Of a stretch of DNA of 64,000 bases, positions 8,952-17,306 are shown piece by piece. Both the position numbers and the translations under genes were made by a program. Each line of letters starts with the position of its first letter. Position 1 is the first letter of the stretch. The notes under the pieces are model-generated. The model was not told the DNA's origin. It did not search any database and saw only the letters and a program-made list of their open reading frames with translations. The stretch is from Halopseudomonas bauzanensis (lineage in GTDB: Bacteria > Pseudomonadota > Gammaproteobacteria > Pseudomonadales > Pseudomonadaceae): NCBI RefSeq assembly GCF_900114735.1, contig NZ_FOUA01000003.1, forward strand, positions 295,944 to 359,943. Reading direction: 5' to 3'.

Positions 8952-10325
8952 ATGAAAGCCTTGTACTCTATTGCATGTGGAACCCTCCTTGGTCTCGCGG
9001 GCGCGGCTCAAGCCACCGTCGATGCCGCTCAAATCCCAAACCATGACAGTGGGTTAACCCTCTTTGGCAGTAATCAGGCGGGCAATCACGACGGAACAAT
9101 ACCACCCTATAGTGGTGGCCTGACTCAGGCACCAGCCGACTTCAAACCCGATAGCGGATTCTGGACCAACCCATTCAAGGATGAAGAACCACTGCTACGC
9201 ATCGATGCGCAAAATGCTGATCAGTATGCAGACAGGTTGAGTGATGGCCAGCGTCATCTGCTGAAACAGTTCCCTACCTATCATCTCAACATCTACCCGA
9301 CCCATCGGACCGCGGCCTACCCTACGCATGTACTTGAAGCCACCGCCCGCAACGCGGAGCAGTGCAATACCACCAAAGATAATCTGGCAGTCGAAACAGC
9401 ATGCCGAGGCGGTCTGCCCTTTCCCGCGCCGGCCAACGGCAACGAGGTCATGTGGAACCAGTTGCTTGGCTATATAGGGGATACGGCGATCCAGGCTCAG
9501 CACAACCGTTCATGGCGAATAGCGCGCAACGGCGCCAGAACCATGACGGCCGACCAGTCGACCTTCAGTGAGCGCCCTTATTACCAGACAGGACTGGGTG
9601 ACCGCGATCCTCAGATGTTCTGGCGGACCTACTCGATTACCCAGAGCCCTGCCCGCAAGGCCGGGGAGATCACCGGTGTGTTCGACTACCTGGACACTGT
9701 CAGCAAACCGCGACGGGCCTGGAGCTATACCACCGGCCAACGCAGGGTAAAGCTTGCTCCGGAATTTGCCTATGACACACCAGTGGCCAGCCTGGGTGGT
9801 GGGCTCCTGTTCGATGAACTGTTTCTGTTCTCCGGCAAGATGGATCGCTTTGACTTCCAGTACAAGGGCGTCAAGGAAATGTATATCCCCTATAACAACT
9901 ATGACCTGTATACCCCCGCCGGTCAGTGCGACACCGAAGGGCAGTTCGTTGGTTCGCACATCAATCCCGCTTGTGAGCGCTTCGAACTGCATCGTGTCAG
10001 AGTCGTAGAAGCTACCCTCAAGCCCGGCATGCGGCATGCCTATTCAAAGAGGACCTATTACCTCGACGAGGATCTCAGCGGAGCGGGCATGTTCGACGCT
10101 TTTGACCAGAACAGCGACCTGCACCGTGCCCTCTTCAATACCATGATCCAACTCTATGATCAGAAAATTCCATGGGCAGTCCGTAGTCATACCTACGATT
10201 TCAATAGAGGCATGCTTACCGTACTGGGTGATGCCTACACAGGCGGCTTCAAGGTCATGCCGGAACCACTCCCTGAGCGCCACCTGAACCCTGAGGCCAT
10301 CACTGCACGGGAAACCGTGCGCTAA
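8952..10325 (+). CDS. DUF1329 family secreted protein (first of four paralogues)
   Basis: A 457-residue exported protein. The signal peptide is MKALYSIACGT plus a hydrophobic run ending near AQA; the start is set by AGGAG six bases upstream. Family landmarks shared with the other three copies are YPTHRTAAYP, CRGGLPFP, RRAWSYTTGQRRVKLAPEF and DELFLFSGKMDRFD. The fold is thought to be related to outer-membrane lipoprotein carriers, so a role in carrying hydrophobic molecules or envelope lipids is plausible, but the function is not established. Here it is not next to a DUF1302 gene, unlike the copies at 25449 and 41601. A strong hairpin follows the stop. Confidence 0.9.
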   Translation: MKALYSIACGTLLGLAGAAQATVDAAQIPNHDSGLTLFGSNQAGNHDGTIPPYSGGLTQAPADFKPDSGFWTNPFKDEEPLLRIDAQNADQYADRLSDGQRHLLKQFPTYHLNIYPTHRTAAYPTHVLEATARNAEQCNTTKDNLAVETACRGGLPFPAPANGNEVMWNQLLGYIGDTAIQAQHNRSWRIARNGARTMTADQSTFSERPYYQTGLGDRDPQMFWRTYSITQSPARKAGEITGVFDYLDTVSKPRRAWSYTTGQRRVKLAPEFAYDTPVASLGGGLLFDELFLFSGKMDRFDFQYKGVKEMYIPYNNYDLYTPAGQCDTEGQFVGSHINPACERFELHRVRVVEATLKPGMRHAYSKRTYYLDEDLSGAGMFDAFDQNSDLHRALFNTMIQLYDQKIPWAVRSHTYDFNRGMLTVLGDAYTGGFKVMPEPLPERHLNPEAITARETVR

Positions 10326-10330
10326 CCTGA

Positions 10331-10364
10331 CTCCCCCCTCGCTTCAGGTCAAGTGAGGGGGGGA
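10331..10364 (+). other. Intercistronic hairpin
   Basis: CTCCCCCCTCGCTT pairs with AAGTGAGGGGGG across a six-base loop, giving a long GC-rich stem just after the DUF1329 stop. There is no T run, so it is more likely an mRNA-stabilising or processing element than a classic terminator. Confidence 0.5.
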
Positions 10365-10394
10365 TGAGTCTTGCCACAACCGGAGGAATAAGAA

Positions 10395-11693
10395 ATGGAG
10401 CTGATAAAGATCATCGGCCATGCAGGGATTTCCCTGGTCGCGGAAGCCGGCGGCAATTCCGACAACCAAGCGGTACTGTTGCTGCACAACCATCAGCAAA
10501 CCCGCCATGAATGGGCAGCGTTGGCCCGCCGCCTGATGCATACCGGATTCTACGTTGTATCACTCGACCTGCGCGGTCATGGCGATAGTGGCTGGAATGA
10601 AGACTACTCTTTGTCCGCACTGGCGGATGACGTTCATGCCGTATTGCAGACGTTGCCAGGCAAGCCAGTCATTATAGGCTCCGGACTGGGTGGCAAGGCT
10701 GCCTTGCTGGCCGCCGGCAGAGAAAATCAGCGATCTGGCATGGATATCATCAGCGCCATGATCATGATCGATGTTCACAGCCGAAGTGACATACGCCTCG
10801 ACAAGCAAACGCTCTATCGGGGAGGCCGTGATCTCAAAAACCTTATTGACGAGCTGAGCAACCATATAGGCGGTGCCAGCAACACATCCATGCTGCATAA
10901 ATATCTGCGTTTACGAACACCTGGTGTATGGCACTGGCACAGCGACCCTGGTATCGAGTCGACAGCAGCCGTCAGTACCTGGTCAGATATCGAACTGGAG
11001 CAGGTCACGGCTACTCTGGACATTCCAATGCTGCTGGTTCAAGGCGATGAAAGAAAATGCTGGCTTGAGCAACTGGCCAAGACCATACCCGGAGCAACAC
11101 TGCTCACACAGCCTGGGACAAGGCAATGGCTGAGCACTTCGGCGGAACTGGATGGGTTTGATCTCGCGATCCTGCGGTTTATTGAGAGTAGATGCGCTCC
11201 TACCTTACCTGCCAGAGCTGATACTCGTCTATTACGCCGCACGCTTGGAGCGTTCGCCACCGGTGTCACGGTCATTACCACCACCGATGAGCATGGCAAG
11301 CCTGTCGGTCTTACTGCCAACTCGTTCACCTCGGTCTCCCTAGATCCACCGCTGGTATTGTTCTGCATTGACAAGCGTTCTGCCAGCCTAAAGATCTTCG
11401 AGAAGAGCCAAGCCTTTGGAATCAACGTACTGAATGCGGATCAGCAGGACATTTCACAGCGATTTGCCAGCAGGAACGAAGACCGCTTCGCTGATACACC
11501 ATGGGAAATGTGGGAGCTCAAAGTGCCCATTATCCAAAACACAGCAGCCAGTTTCGAGTGTGCAAAACACCATGTTGTCGATGCAGGTGATCACCTAATC
11601 TTCCTCGGCCGTGTCCATCATTCTTGGCTCGACTCCCAGCGCTCCCCGCTTCTGTACTTCCAGGGTGGCTACCACCATGTACAACGCCATTGA
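10395..11693 (+). CDS. Fusion of inactive-looking alpha/beta hydrolase and flavin reductase
   Basis: A 432-residue fusion. Residues 1-265 have an alpha/beta-hydrolase fold: VVSLDLRGHGDSG at 54-66, and the nucleophile elbow at 95-100. The elbow reads GSGLGG instead of GHSLGG, so the nucleophile position (97) is Gly. The residue expected to be the catalytic His aligns with Gln244 (PGTRQWL), while a candidate acid, D218, remains. Residues 279-430 are a complete flavin reductase of the HpaC/HsaB type (LGAFATGVTVITT, LTANSFTSVSLDPPL, FGINVLNADQQDIS). The reductase half should supply reduced flavin to the monooxygenase at 6732-7952. The hydrolase half probably binds rather than cleaves something. 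The join is in frame with no sign of a frameshift. I do not know this architecture as a standard family. Confidence 0.85.
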   Translation: MELIKIIGHAGISLVAEAGGNSDNQAVLLLHNHQQTRHEWAALARRLMHTGFYVVSLDLRGHGDSGWNEDYSLSALADDVHAVLQTLPGKPVIIGSGLGGKAALLAAGRENQRSGMDIISAMIMIDVHSRSDIRLDKQTLYRGGRDLKNLIDELSNHIGGASNTSMLHKYLRLRTPGVWHWHSDPGIESTAAVSTWSDIELEQVTATLDIPMLLVQGDERKCWLEQLAKTIPGATLLTQPGTRQWLSTSAELDGFDLAILRFIESRCAPTLPARADTRLLRRTLGAFATGVTVITTTDEHGKPVGLTANSFTSVSLDPPLVLFCIDKRSASLKIFEKSQAFGINVLNADQQDISQRFASRNEDRFADTPWEMWELKVPIIQNTAASFECAKHHVVDAGDHLIFLGRVHHSWLDSQRSPLLYFQGGYHHVQRH

Positions 11694-11777
11694 CATATAC
11701 CGGTCAGGCAAAGGCCTTGTCGTGCCTGCCGATTTCTCCGCGCAACCACACGAAAACCAGTCACAAAGGACATCATC

Positions 11778-12125
11778 ATGAACGACAGCAAAAAGCTTGA
11801 GCACTTTCTCCACGTACAGGTGGAGCACTGGAACAAAGGCGACAAAGAGGGCTTTCTCGGCTGCTATCGCGACATAGCTGAAAACGGGCTTGATATCGAA
11901 TATGTGGGGTACCCAAAAGCTGATCCATGGGTAACGCTGAATGCCATGTGGGACCAGGAACGTGAAAAAATTCGTATCGATATCCTGGCCGCTATTGTTT
12001 CAGGCAACGAGGCAGCCTGTCACCATCGGAATAATCGTACTACCGGAGAACCGGCCACTCATACCATAGAGCTATACAAATTTGAGAATGGTCATCTGAG
12101 TGCCCGTTATTTTATTGGCCGATAG
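11778..12125 (+). CDS. NTF2/SnoaL-like small protein
   Basis: A 115-residue protein of the NTF2-like cone-shaped fold, a group that includes ketosteroid isomerase, SnoaL cyclases and many binding proteins. It is a clear paralogue of the protein at 17358-17711: both have FLH-Q-E-WN-GD near the N-terminus, NGL-IEY, a central NEAACHHRN and the ending TIELYKF-x6-RYFI. The shared His-His-Arg could line the pocket. Its gene follows the hydrolase-flavin reductase fusion by 84 bases. An isomerase, cyclase or binding role on a pathway intermediate is an inference; no catalytic dyad of a known enzyme is recognised. Confidence 0.75.
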   Translation: MNDSKKLEHFLHVQVEHWNKGDKEGFLGCYRDIAENGLDIEYVGYPKADPWVTLNAMWDQEREKIRIDILAAIVSGNEAACHHRNNRTTGEPATHTIELYKFENGHLSARYFIGR

Positions 12126-12146
12126 CGGCGACAGGCCCCAATCTTT

Positions 12147-12181
12147 CCCCCTGCACTGCGACACCAACCATAGTGCGGGGG
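12147..12181 (+). other. Hairpin after NTF2-like gene
   Basis: CCCCCTGCACT pairs with AGTGCGGGGG with one bulged T, across a 14-base loop, starting 21 bases after the stop. There is no T run downstream. It may protect the 3' end or act as a weak terminator. Confidence 0.35.
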
Positions 12182-12240
12182 CTAGCCGGGCCTCATAACC
12201 GGCTTCAATTTGTAGAACCCACCTAACAAAATATTCTTTA

Positions 12241-12259
12241 TGCGAAATCACATTCTGGA
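12241..12259. promoter_or_regulatory. Operator copy 1 (TGCAGAA-N5-TTCTGCA type)
   Basis: TGCGAAA-TCACA-TTCTGGA is an imperfect copy of the element at 14955-14973 and 20801-20819. It is preceded, as at 14955, by ATTCTTTA, and CTGCTA follows at 12275, as downstream of the other copies. It lies 90 bases before the Bcr/CflA transporter gene. Confidence 0.5.
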
Positions 12260-12348
12260 TTAAAACCGATCACCCTGCTAATCTGCATGTCCCCAACAGA
12301 GTGACTAGGTAACAATGCTACTCACAAACTTCCCCCTCAGTAGAATCC

Positions 12349-13587
12349 ATGAATAGTTCTGGATCCACGCCATTTTTTCCTCGCTGGCTGTTTTTGCTGG
12401 CGATGCTTACGGCCCTCTCCCCTCTGTCCGTTGACTTGTATCTACCGGCTTTTCCAGCAATTGCTCAGAGCCTGGGTGTTCAGTCTGCTGACGTGCAGAT
12501 AACCCTTGCCGTCTTTCTATTCGGGATGTCCGTAGGACAACTTGTTTACGGCCCCTTGAGTGATCGCTACGGACGCAAGCCACCGCTCTATTTTGGTCTC
12601 GCGCTCTTCTTGCTTGCCTCCTTCGGGTGCATGCTTGCCACAGACCTGGCGACTTTGACCGTAGCCCGGTTTTTCCAGGCCCTGGGCGGCAGCGCGGGCG
12701 TGGTTGTCAGTCGCGCAGTCATCCGCGACCGCACTACTACAGCACAGGCTGCCTGGGCCTTCTCGATGCTGATGCTGGCACTGGGACTGGCCCCTATTCT
12801 CGCCCCCGTCGCTGGCAGCCTGTTGTTGAAGGTTATGGGCTGGCGGGAGATATTTGCCATTCTGGGGATTGCCGGCACGATTCTGCTGCTGGCAGTGCAC
12901 TTCAGTATGCGCGAAACGCTGTCCAGACACACCGCAGAGCGCCTTGGTGTGGCGGGCACATTCAAACGCTACGCCGATCTATTCCGCGACCGGCAGTTCA
13001 TCATGTATGTGCTTATCATTGCCCTGCCCTTCGGCGCGATGTTCGCCTACGTCGCGGGTGCTCCGTACGTGATCATTGAACTCTACGAGGTGCCCGCCGT
13101 GCATTTCGGCTGGCTCTTCGGGCTGAATGCGTTCGGCATGATTGCGGGCTCCCAGTTCAATGCCCGGGTGGTAGCACGCTTCGGCCCGGCTGCATTATTG
13201 AATGCCATTCTCTGGCCGCCATTCCTGGCAGCGCTGGTCGCTCTCACAGCCACCTTGGCAGGATACGCTTCCTTACCGCTGCTGATGGCCTGCTTCTTCG
13301 TATACATGTTCTCCATGGGTATGTTGTCGCCTAATGCAGTAGCACTGGCCATGGCCAGTCAGGGTCATCGCGCAGGATCGGCGTCTGCAGTTATAGGTGC
13401 CGTACAGTTTCTCTTTGGTACCTTGGGTGCCGTTGCGGTGAGCGTCTGGGTCATGCCCAGCGCAATACCCTTGACGGGAGTCATGGTGATAATGATGGGC
13501 ACCAGCCTGCTCATCCATCATTTCGGCCATCGCCACAACATTCTCATTCTGCACGGCTCAGACATCGAGCCGTCGGCCCTGAAATAG
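12349..13587 (+). CDS. Bcr/CflA-type MFS drug-resistance transporter
   Basis: Multidrug exporter of 412 residues with twelve membrane helices in the Bcr/CflA (DHA1) group. Characteristic segments are SVDLYLPAFP near residue 27, motif A as GPLSDRYGRKPPLY near 70-83, and the ALGGSAGVVVSRAVIRD segment near 111-127, which is diagnostic of this group. No strong ribosome-binding site precedes the ATG. A copy of the shared operator lies 90 bases upstream, suggesting it is induced together with the catabolic genes, perhaps to export a toxic intermediate (inference). A 23-base identical scrap of its motif A region occurs at 6514-6536. Confidence 0.88.
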   Translation: MNSSGSTPFFPRWLFLLAMLTALSPLSVDLYLPAFPAIAQSLGVQSADVQITLAVFLFGMSVGQLVYGPLSDRYGRKPPLYFGLALFLLASFGCMLATDLATLTVARFFQALGGSAGVVVSRAVIRDRTTTAQAAWAFSMLMLALGLAPILAPVAGSLLLKVMGWREIFAILGIAGTILLLAVHFSMRETLSRHTAERLGVAGTFKRYADLFRDRQFIMYVLIIALPFGAMFAYVAGAPYVIIELYEVPAVHFGWLFGLNAFGMIAGSQFNARVVARFGPAALLNAILWPPFLAALVALTATLAGYASLPLLMACFFVYMFSMGMLSPNAVALAMASQGHRAGSASAVIGAVQFLFGTLGAVAVSVWVMPSAIPLTGVMVIMMGTSLLIHHFGHRHNILILHGSDIEPSALK

Positions 13588-13704
13588 GAGGCAAAACTGA
13601 CTGGCACTTGCAGTGGCCCGGCGAAGTGAACAAATCAGTCGGGTATCACAACAGTCCATTCAAGCGTTCTTCACTGGACAACAACAAGACATCTTGAGGT
13701 GCTT

Positions 13705-14182
13705 ATGAATGAATCAACGTTGCATGGGCTGCGTGTCGTCAGCCTGGGTTCAGGCATCGCAAGCGCTGCGGCGGGTTTGCAGCTTTGCGAGGCGGGCGCG
13801 GAGGTGATCCTGGTCGAGCCGCCTGGCAATCCGGCTCGACAGGAGCAGGCGCTGTTTGCTGTGCTTAATCGGGGTAAACGCAGCGTCATCTTGGATATCA
13901 ACGAGCCAAAGGGACAGCAGCGACTCGAACAGCTGCTGACATCCGCCGACGTATTCATCCACGAGTTCAGCCCGAAAGTAGCAGGCACGCTGGGGCTTGA
14001 CGATGCCCAGTTGGCGCAGCGCTTCCCGGGTCTAATCGTTGCAGCCATTACCGGCTGGCCAAACAAACATCCGTTGGCTGAAGCAAAGGCACGTGAAACG
14101 CTGGTGCTGGCGCGGCTTGGCCTGCTCGATGAACAGCCAGGCCACCGTGAAGGGCCAGTATTCGTGCGCATGCCGTTTGCCA
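13705..14182 (+). pseudogene. CaiB/Frc-family CoA-transferase, 5' fragment
   Basis: About 158 residues of a family III CoA-transferase: EVILVEPPGNPAR near 36-48, then NRGKRSVILDI, SADVFIHEFSP and an F-PGLIVAAITGW segment, ending near EGPVFVRMPFA. Intact members are about 380-400 residues and need the second half to fold and to form the interlocked dimer. At about 14176-14188 the sequence jumps into the C-terminal part of a short-chain dehydrogenase in another frame, and the original frame stops at 14235. The start has GAGG five bases upstream. This is the upstream half of a deletion-derived chimera and is presumably non-functional. Confidence 0.8.
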
Positions 14183-14710
14183 AGTCTGGACGTGCTGGTC
14201 AATGCTGCCGGAATAGCGCCCAACGCCACTGCTGAAGAAATCACCTTGGACGAGTGGGAACAGGTATTCGCGGTAAACACCCGCGGCACCTTTCTGACCA
14301 ACCGCGCGGCATTCAAGCGTATGCGACAAGATGGCGGGCGGATCATCAACTTCGCCTCGGCAGCCGGCGTGGGCGGTCAGCCTGGCAAGGCGCACTATGC
14401 CGCCAGCAAGGGCGCAGTCCTAGCATGGACGCGCACCGTCGCACGCGAGTGGGGCCCGCACGGCATTACCGTTAACGCCATCGCTCCGGCGATGTGGACG
14501 CCGATGTACGACGCCACCCGCGCCAGCATGAGCGAGATCCAGCTCAAACAGCACGATGCAATTATGGCTAGCCTGATTCCCATTGGCGGCCAACTTGGTG
14601 ACGCCTCCTGTGACCTGGCACCGATGCTGGTCTTTCTCGCAGGCGAAGGGTCACGTTTCATAACCGGCCAGACCCTGGTGGTTGACGGCGGCATGTTGAT
14701 GCTGAGTTGA
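14180..14710 (+). pseudogene. Short-chain dehydrogenase lacking its N-terminal Rossmann part
   Basis: From LPSLDVLVNAAGIAPN onward this reads as an SDR: NFASAAGVGGQPGKAHYAASKGA contains the active-site Ser and Y-x3-K, and ITVNAIAPAMWTP and FITGQTLVVDGGML follow. The first 75-80 residues, including the TGxxxGIG cofactor site, are absent and replaced by the CoA-transferase fragment in a different frame. A residual frame upstream has no SDR similarity. It is the downstream half of a deletion scar and is probably not expressed as an active enzyme. A hairpin follows about 65 bases after the stop. Confidence 0.8.
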
Positions 14711-14775
14711 CACCACGATCGAATACAGATGTCTGGTCAAGCTTGACTTCGGCGGTCTGGTTACGCCGCTTCATT

Positions 14776-14800
14776 GCCCCTCGCAGGAGGGGCAGATTTT
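14776..14800 (+). terminator. Terminator-like hairpin
   Basis: GCCCCTC-GCAG-GAGGGGC is a perfect seven-base stem with a four-base loop, followed by AGATTTT. It lies 66 bases after the broken SDR gene. The short T stretch overlaps the palindrome at 14797. Confidence 0.55.
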
Positions 14801-14813
14801 ACCTGGAGTAAAA
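14797..14813. promoter_or_regulatory. Palindrome TTTTAC-N5-GTAAAA, copy 1
   Basis: TTTTAC-CTGGA-GTAAAA followed by CGATT. The same 17-base palindrome with the same CGATT tail occurs at 20722-20738. In both places it stands upstream of a TGCAGAA-type operator (here about 140 bases away), which suggests two factors act on the same promoters. Confidence 0.55.
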
Positions 14814-14954
14814 CGATTCATTCAATCGTCTTGTTGCAGCGCCTTCCCCTCGCCACAATGCGCATGCCGCGCCACAGCCCGCGCCACACCTGACCTGCAG
14901 CAGTAACCATACCCTGTCTGCATGCCCTCTCCTCCAACTTACTCTAATTCTTTA

Positions 14955-14973
14955 TGCAGAACCAAATTCTGCA
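14955..14973. promoter_or_regulatory. Operator copy 2: TGCAGAA-N5-TTCTGCA
   Basis: TGCAGAA-CCAAA-TTCTGCA is a perfect seven-base-arm inverted repeat, preceded by ATTCTTTA and followed at about 22 bases by CTGCTAG, which may belong to the promoter. Copies with the same layout lie before the genes at 12349 and 21167. The region 14711-15258 otherwise holds only the hairpin, one palindrome and a weak 50-codon reading frame. Confidence 0.65.
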
Positions 14974-15081
14974 ACGTAGATTATCACTCATTGTTCTGCT
15001 AGCTTCAGGGCATGCAATAAACAAGCGAACAGAGCACTTGTCAGTGTGGGTTTAATAACAAAAACAAAAGGTTAAATTCTA

Positions 15082-15234
15082 ATGAGCCATACAAAACGGC
15101 TTTACACGGGTAGCGCGAATCGCCGCGTCGTCATGTACCGCACGCTGGACAGCTCAACGCTGGAATGCATTCGTTTCTGCGACCAATTCTTCCGTACCCT
15201 GCTGCGACCAATAACCAGCAACAAACAAACCTGA
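15082..15234 (+). CDS. Possible small protein of 50 residues
   Basis: An ATG-initiated frame of 50 codons lies between operator copy 2 and the gene at 15259. AAAGG is 11 bases upstream, which is a weak ribosome-binding site. The peptide is basic, with two Cys (LECIRFCDQF), and matches nothing I know. It could be a leader or chance; the low confidence reflects this. Confidence 0.2.
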   Translation: MSHTKRLYTGSANRRVVMYRTLDSSTLECIRFCDQFFRTLLRPITSNKQT

Positions 15235-15258
15235 CCATCACCAACCATGAGAGAGACT

Positions 15259-16290
15259 ATGCGACATTTTATAGAGGTTCCTGAACGCGGCGACTTTGCT
15301 TTTCAGCAACTGGTAGGTCCACACAAGGTAACCGGACCGGCAATGGCTGGCGAAAGAGGATTCTTCGGACTGCAGTTGAGCAAGAGCGCTCCTTTTGGCT
15401 CAGTGCGCGACGAAGAAGGCAACATCTATTCCTTTGTGCGCTCCATCCTGGCGCCCAGTGGCACACCCAATCCGACAAAGTTCATTTATCAGTCCAACCA
15501 TATAGATGGCAAGCACATACGTATGGATCAGGAGCGGATGGCCGCCCAGGCATTGACTCCACGACCTGTCCAGACACTCGAAGGCGATACCGTACGCTGG
15601 TCCAGCCAGCCGGACGAACCAGGCAATGCCTGGGAACTCACCGCATCCAGCGAGCGGTTAACCTGGAAGGAAGAGGGATTGTTCGAACTCGAAGGCAAGC
15701 TGATCGGCTCTGGCATGCAATGGTATATCCCGGGCGTAGAATGGGGCACTTTCTACGTTTCCCAATTATGGGATCTCAAAGGTACATGCGAAGGGCGGCC
15801 GGTTAAAGGCGCGATGGCCCTGGATCAGATGTACATGGCCGAAGGCGGCGCCATTCATTTCAAGAAAGACCTCGTTGTAAACAATAACATGCACGTTATC
15901 TGGTGGACATTCGTAACTATGTACAAGGACGGTACGTGGGATGCCGGATCCTTCATGGTCGGACACGATAACCTGGGTTATGCCATTCTGATGAACGAAA
16001 AAGGTGAGATACGCACCACCACGGACATTGAAGGAACGACGGTTCACAAGGACGGCAGCTACTTCCTGGAATCCGCCCATATCATTCTCGAAGGCGAGGA
16101 AAAATGGGAGTTCCTACCGGATCCCAAGGGTGAAATGATCGACTTCGTCGGCGGCTTCCCGATCACAGCCCAGCAGGAAGGACGGTGGCGCCGGGTGGGC
16201 GACACCCGCGAGCCTGATCGCTGGTTGGCCTGGGGCGAGTCGGATCGTCGCAACGGCTCCGCACGCAACGTGAGAGGTGCGGATCTATAA
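15259..16290 (+). CDS. Protein of unknown function, lipocalin/AttH-like in appearance
   Basis: A 343-residue protein without signal peptide or membrane segments. It is rich in Trp, Gly and beta-type segments (MQWYIPGVEWGTFYVSQLWD, IWWTFVTMYKDGTWDAG), which recalls the two-lobed lipocalin-like CrtC/AttH proteins that act on hydrophobic isoprenoids; this is an impression, not a firm assignment. The ATG at 15259 follows GAGAG and is preferred to the one at 15247, which has no ribosome-binding site. Its promoter region carries copies of both repeated palindromes of the island, so it is probably co-regulated with the CrtI-like/P450 and DUF1329 genes. It is convergent with the FkbM methyltransferase gene. 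Confidence 0.8.
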   Translation: MRHFIEVPERGDFAFQQLVGPHKVTGPAMAGERGFFGLQLSKSAPFGSVRDEEGNIYSFVRSILAPSGTPNPTKFIYQSNHIDGKHIRMDQERMAAQALTPRPVQTLEGDTVRWSSQPDEPGNAWELTASSERLTWKEEGLFELEGKLIGSGMQWYIPGVEWGTFYVSQLWDLKGTCEGRPVKGAMALDQMYMAEGGAIHFKKDLVVNNNMHVIWWTFVTMYKDGTWDAGSFMVGHDNLGYAILMNEKGEIRTTTDIEGTTVHKDGSYFLESAHIILEGEEKWEFLPDPKGEMIDFVGGFPITAQQEGRWRRVGDTREPDRWLAWGESDRRNGSARNVRGADL

Positions 16291-16371
16291 CTCGGCAAAT
16301 GGCGCACCGGCATCTATTCCTGACGGACATGACCCGGTGGCGCCGACGGCGTATCTCACTATCGAGCGGAC

Positions 16372-17178
16372 TCAGACACTCCGCTCGAACACCCAAGTCT
16401 GGGATCTAACGTGGCAAAGCCGGAAACCCTGACCCATTATCGTGTTGACCACGCTGACGGTAGCTACATCGCCAATTTCAGGGGTATGGAGCTCGACCAT
16501 GATCAAGCGCAGGTCATCGGGCAGCTTGTGCGGCAACAGCCCCACCTCTGCACCCTCGATATCTAGCACGAGAACGCTGGGGCGAATGCTCTCTAACAGG
16601 TCGGAAATTCTCGCAACCTCAGTCTCGACTGGCTCTCCAGACCCATGATCCAGCACCGAACTCCACCAGTATTCATCTTGCACGCGAAGCGTCAGCATCT
16701 CGCCTGAGAAGTCGTCGGCTACCACGGCCGCTGCAATCAGCTGACATTCGTGTCCATTCAGCCGAACGTTCTGTCGGATGATGTCGTGCATCACCTCGTT
16801 GGGCTCGACTATGGTGACCGGATTACCCGAATGAATGGCCGCCAGCGAACCAGTTATGCCCGCCCCGCCGCCGCACTCCAGCACCCTGTCCCCAGGCATG
16901 ACCAATTTCTCGATCAGTTCAAGATCGGCCTCCTCATAATCGCCCATCGCAAAATAGTAAGCCATGCGTGCGCTGCCCCCCTTTGCCACCTGCATCTTCA
17001 ACGGGCGCAACGGGTGCTCCAATACTTCAGGCTCGCCCAAACTATCGAGCCATGTACCTATACGTTCGATCTGCTCCAGATCGTCCGGCTGATCCTTCGG
17101 CCAGACGTTCAGACCTCGCTGTGAGACGATCTGCCGACGCTCTTGTATGCGCCAGTCTTCCACGAGTTGTTTGATCAT
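16372..17178 (-). CDS. FkbM-family SAM-dependent methyltransferase
   Basis: A 268-residue methyltransferase. The SAM-binding motif is DRVLECGGGAGITGSLAA near residues 97-114, followed by VTIVEPNEV and, in the second half, VLVLDIEGAEVGLL, the DxEGxE segment diagnostic of the FkbM family. Such enzymes usually O-methylate hydroxyls. AGGA lies eight bases before the ATG. It is the last gene of the minus-strand run CrtI-like enzyme, P450, NTF2-like protein, methyltransferase, but a strong 11-base-stem hairpin lies between it and the NTF2-like gene. A GAGCGGA/TCCGCTC inverted repeat spans its stop codon. A methyltransferase is unusual in a degradation cluster. Confidence 0.85.
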   Translation of the reverse strand: MIKQLVEDWRIQERRQIVSQRGLNVWPKDQPDDLEQIERIGTWLDSLGEPEVLEHPLRPLKMQVAKGGSARMAYYFAMGDYEEADLELIEKLVMPGDRVLECGGGAGITGSLAAIHSGNPVTIVEPNEVMHDIIRQNVRLNGHECQLIAAAVVADDFSGEMLTLRVQDEYWWSSVLDHGSGEPVETEVARISDLLESIRPSVLVLDIEGAEVGLLPHKLPDDLRLIMVELHTPEIGDVATVSVVNTIMGQGFRLCHVRSQTWVFERSV

Positions 17179-17306
17179 AGGGAATATCCTGGATGAAATT
17201 GCTCGCCCGAGTTTTTGGGGGGAGTACGCAAACGGCAGATAACCATAAAGTAGAGCTGAGCGCGCATTTGTGCGCAGCCTGGTACGCCAACATATGCCAG
17301 ATACCA

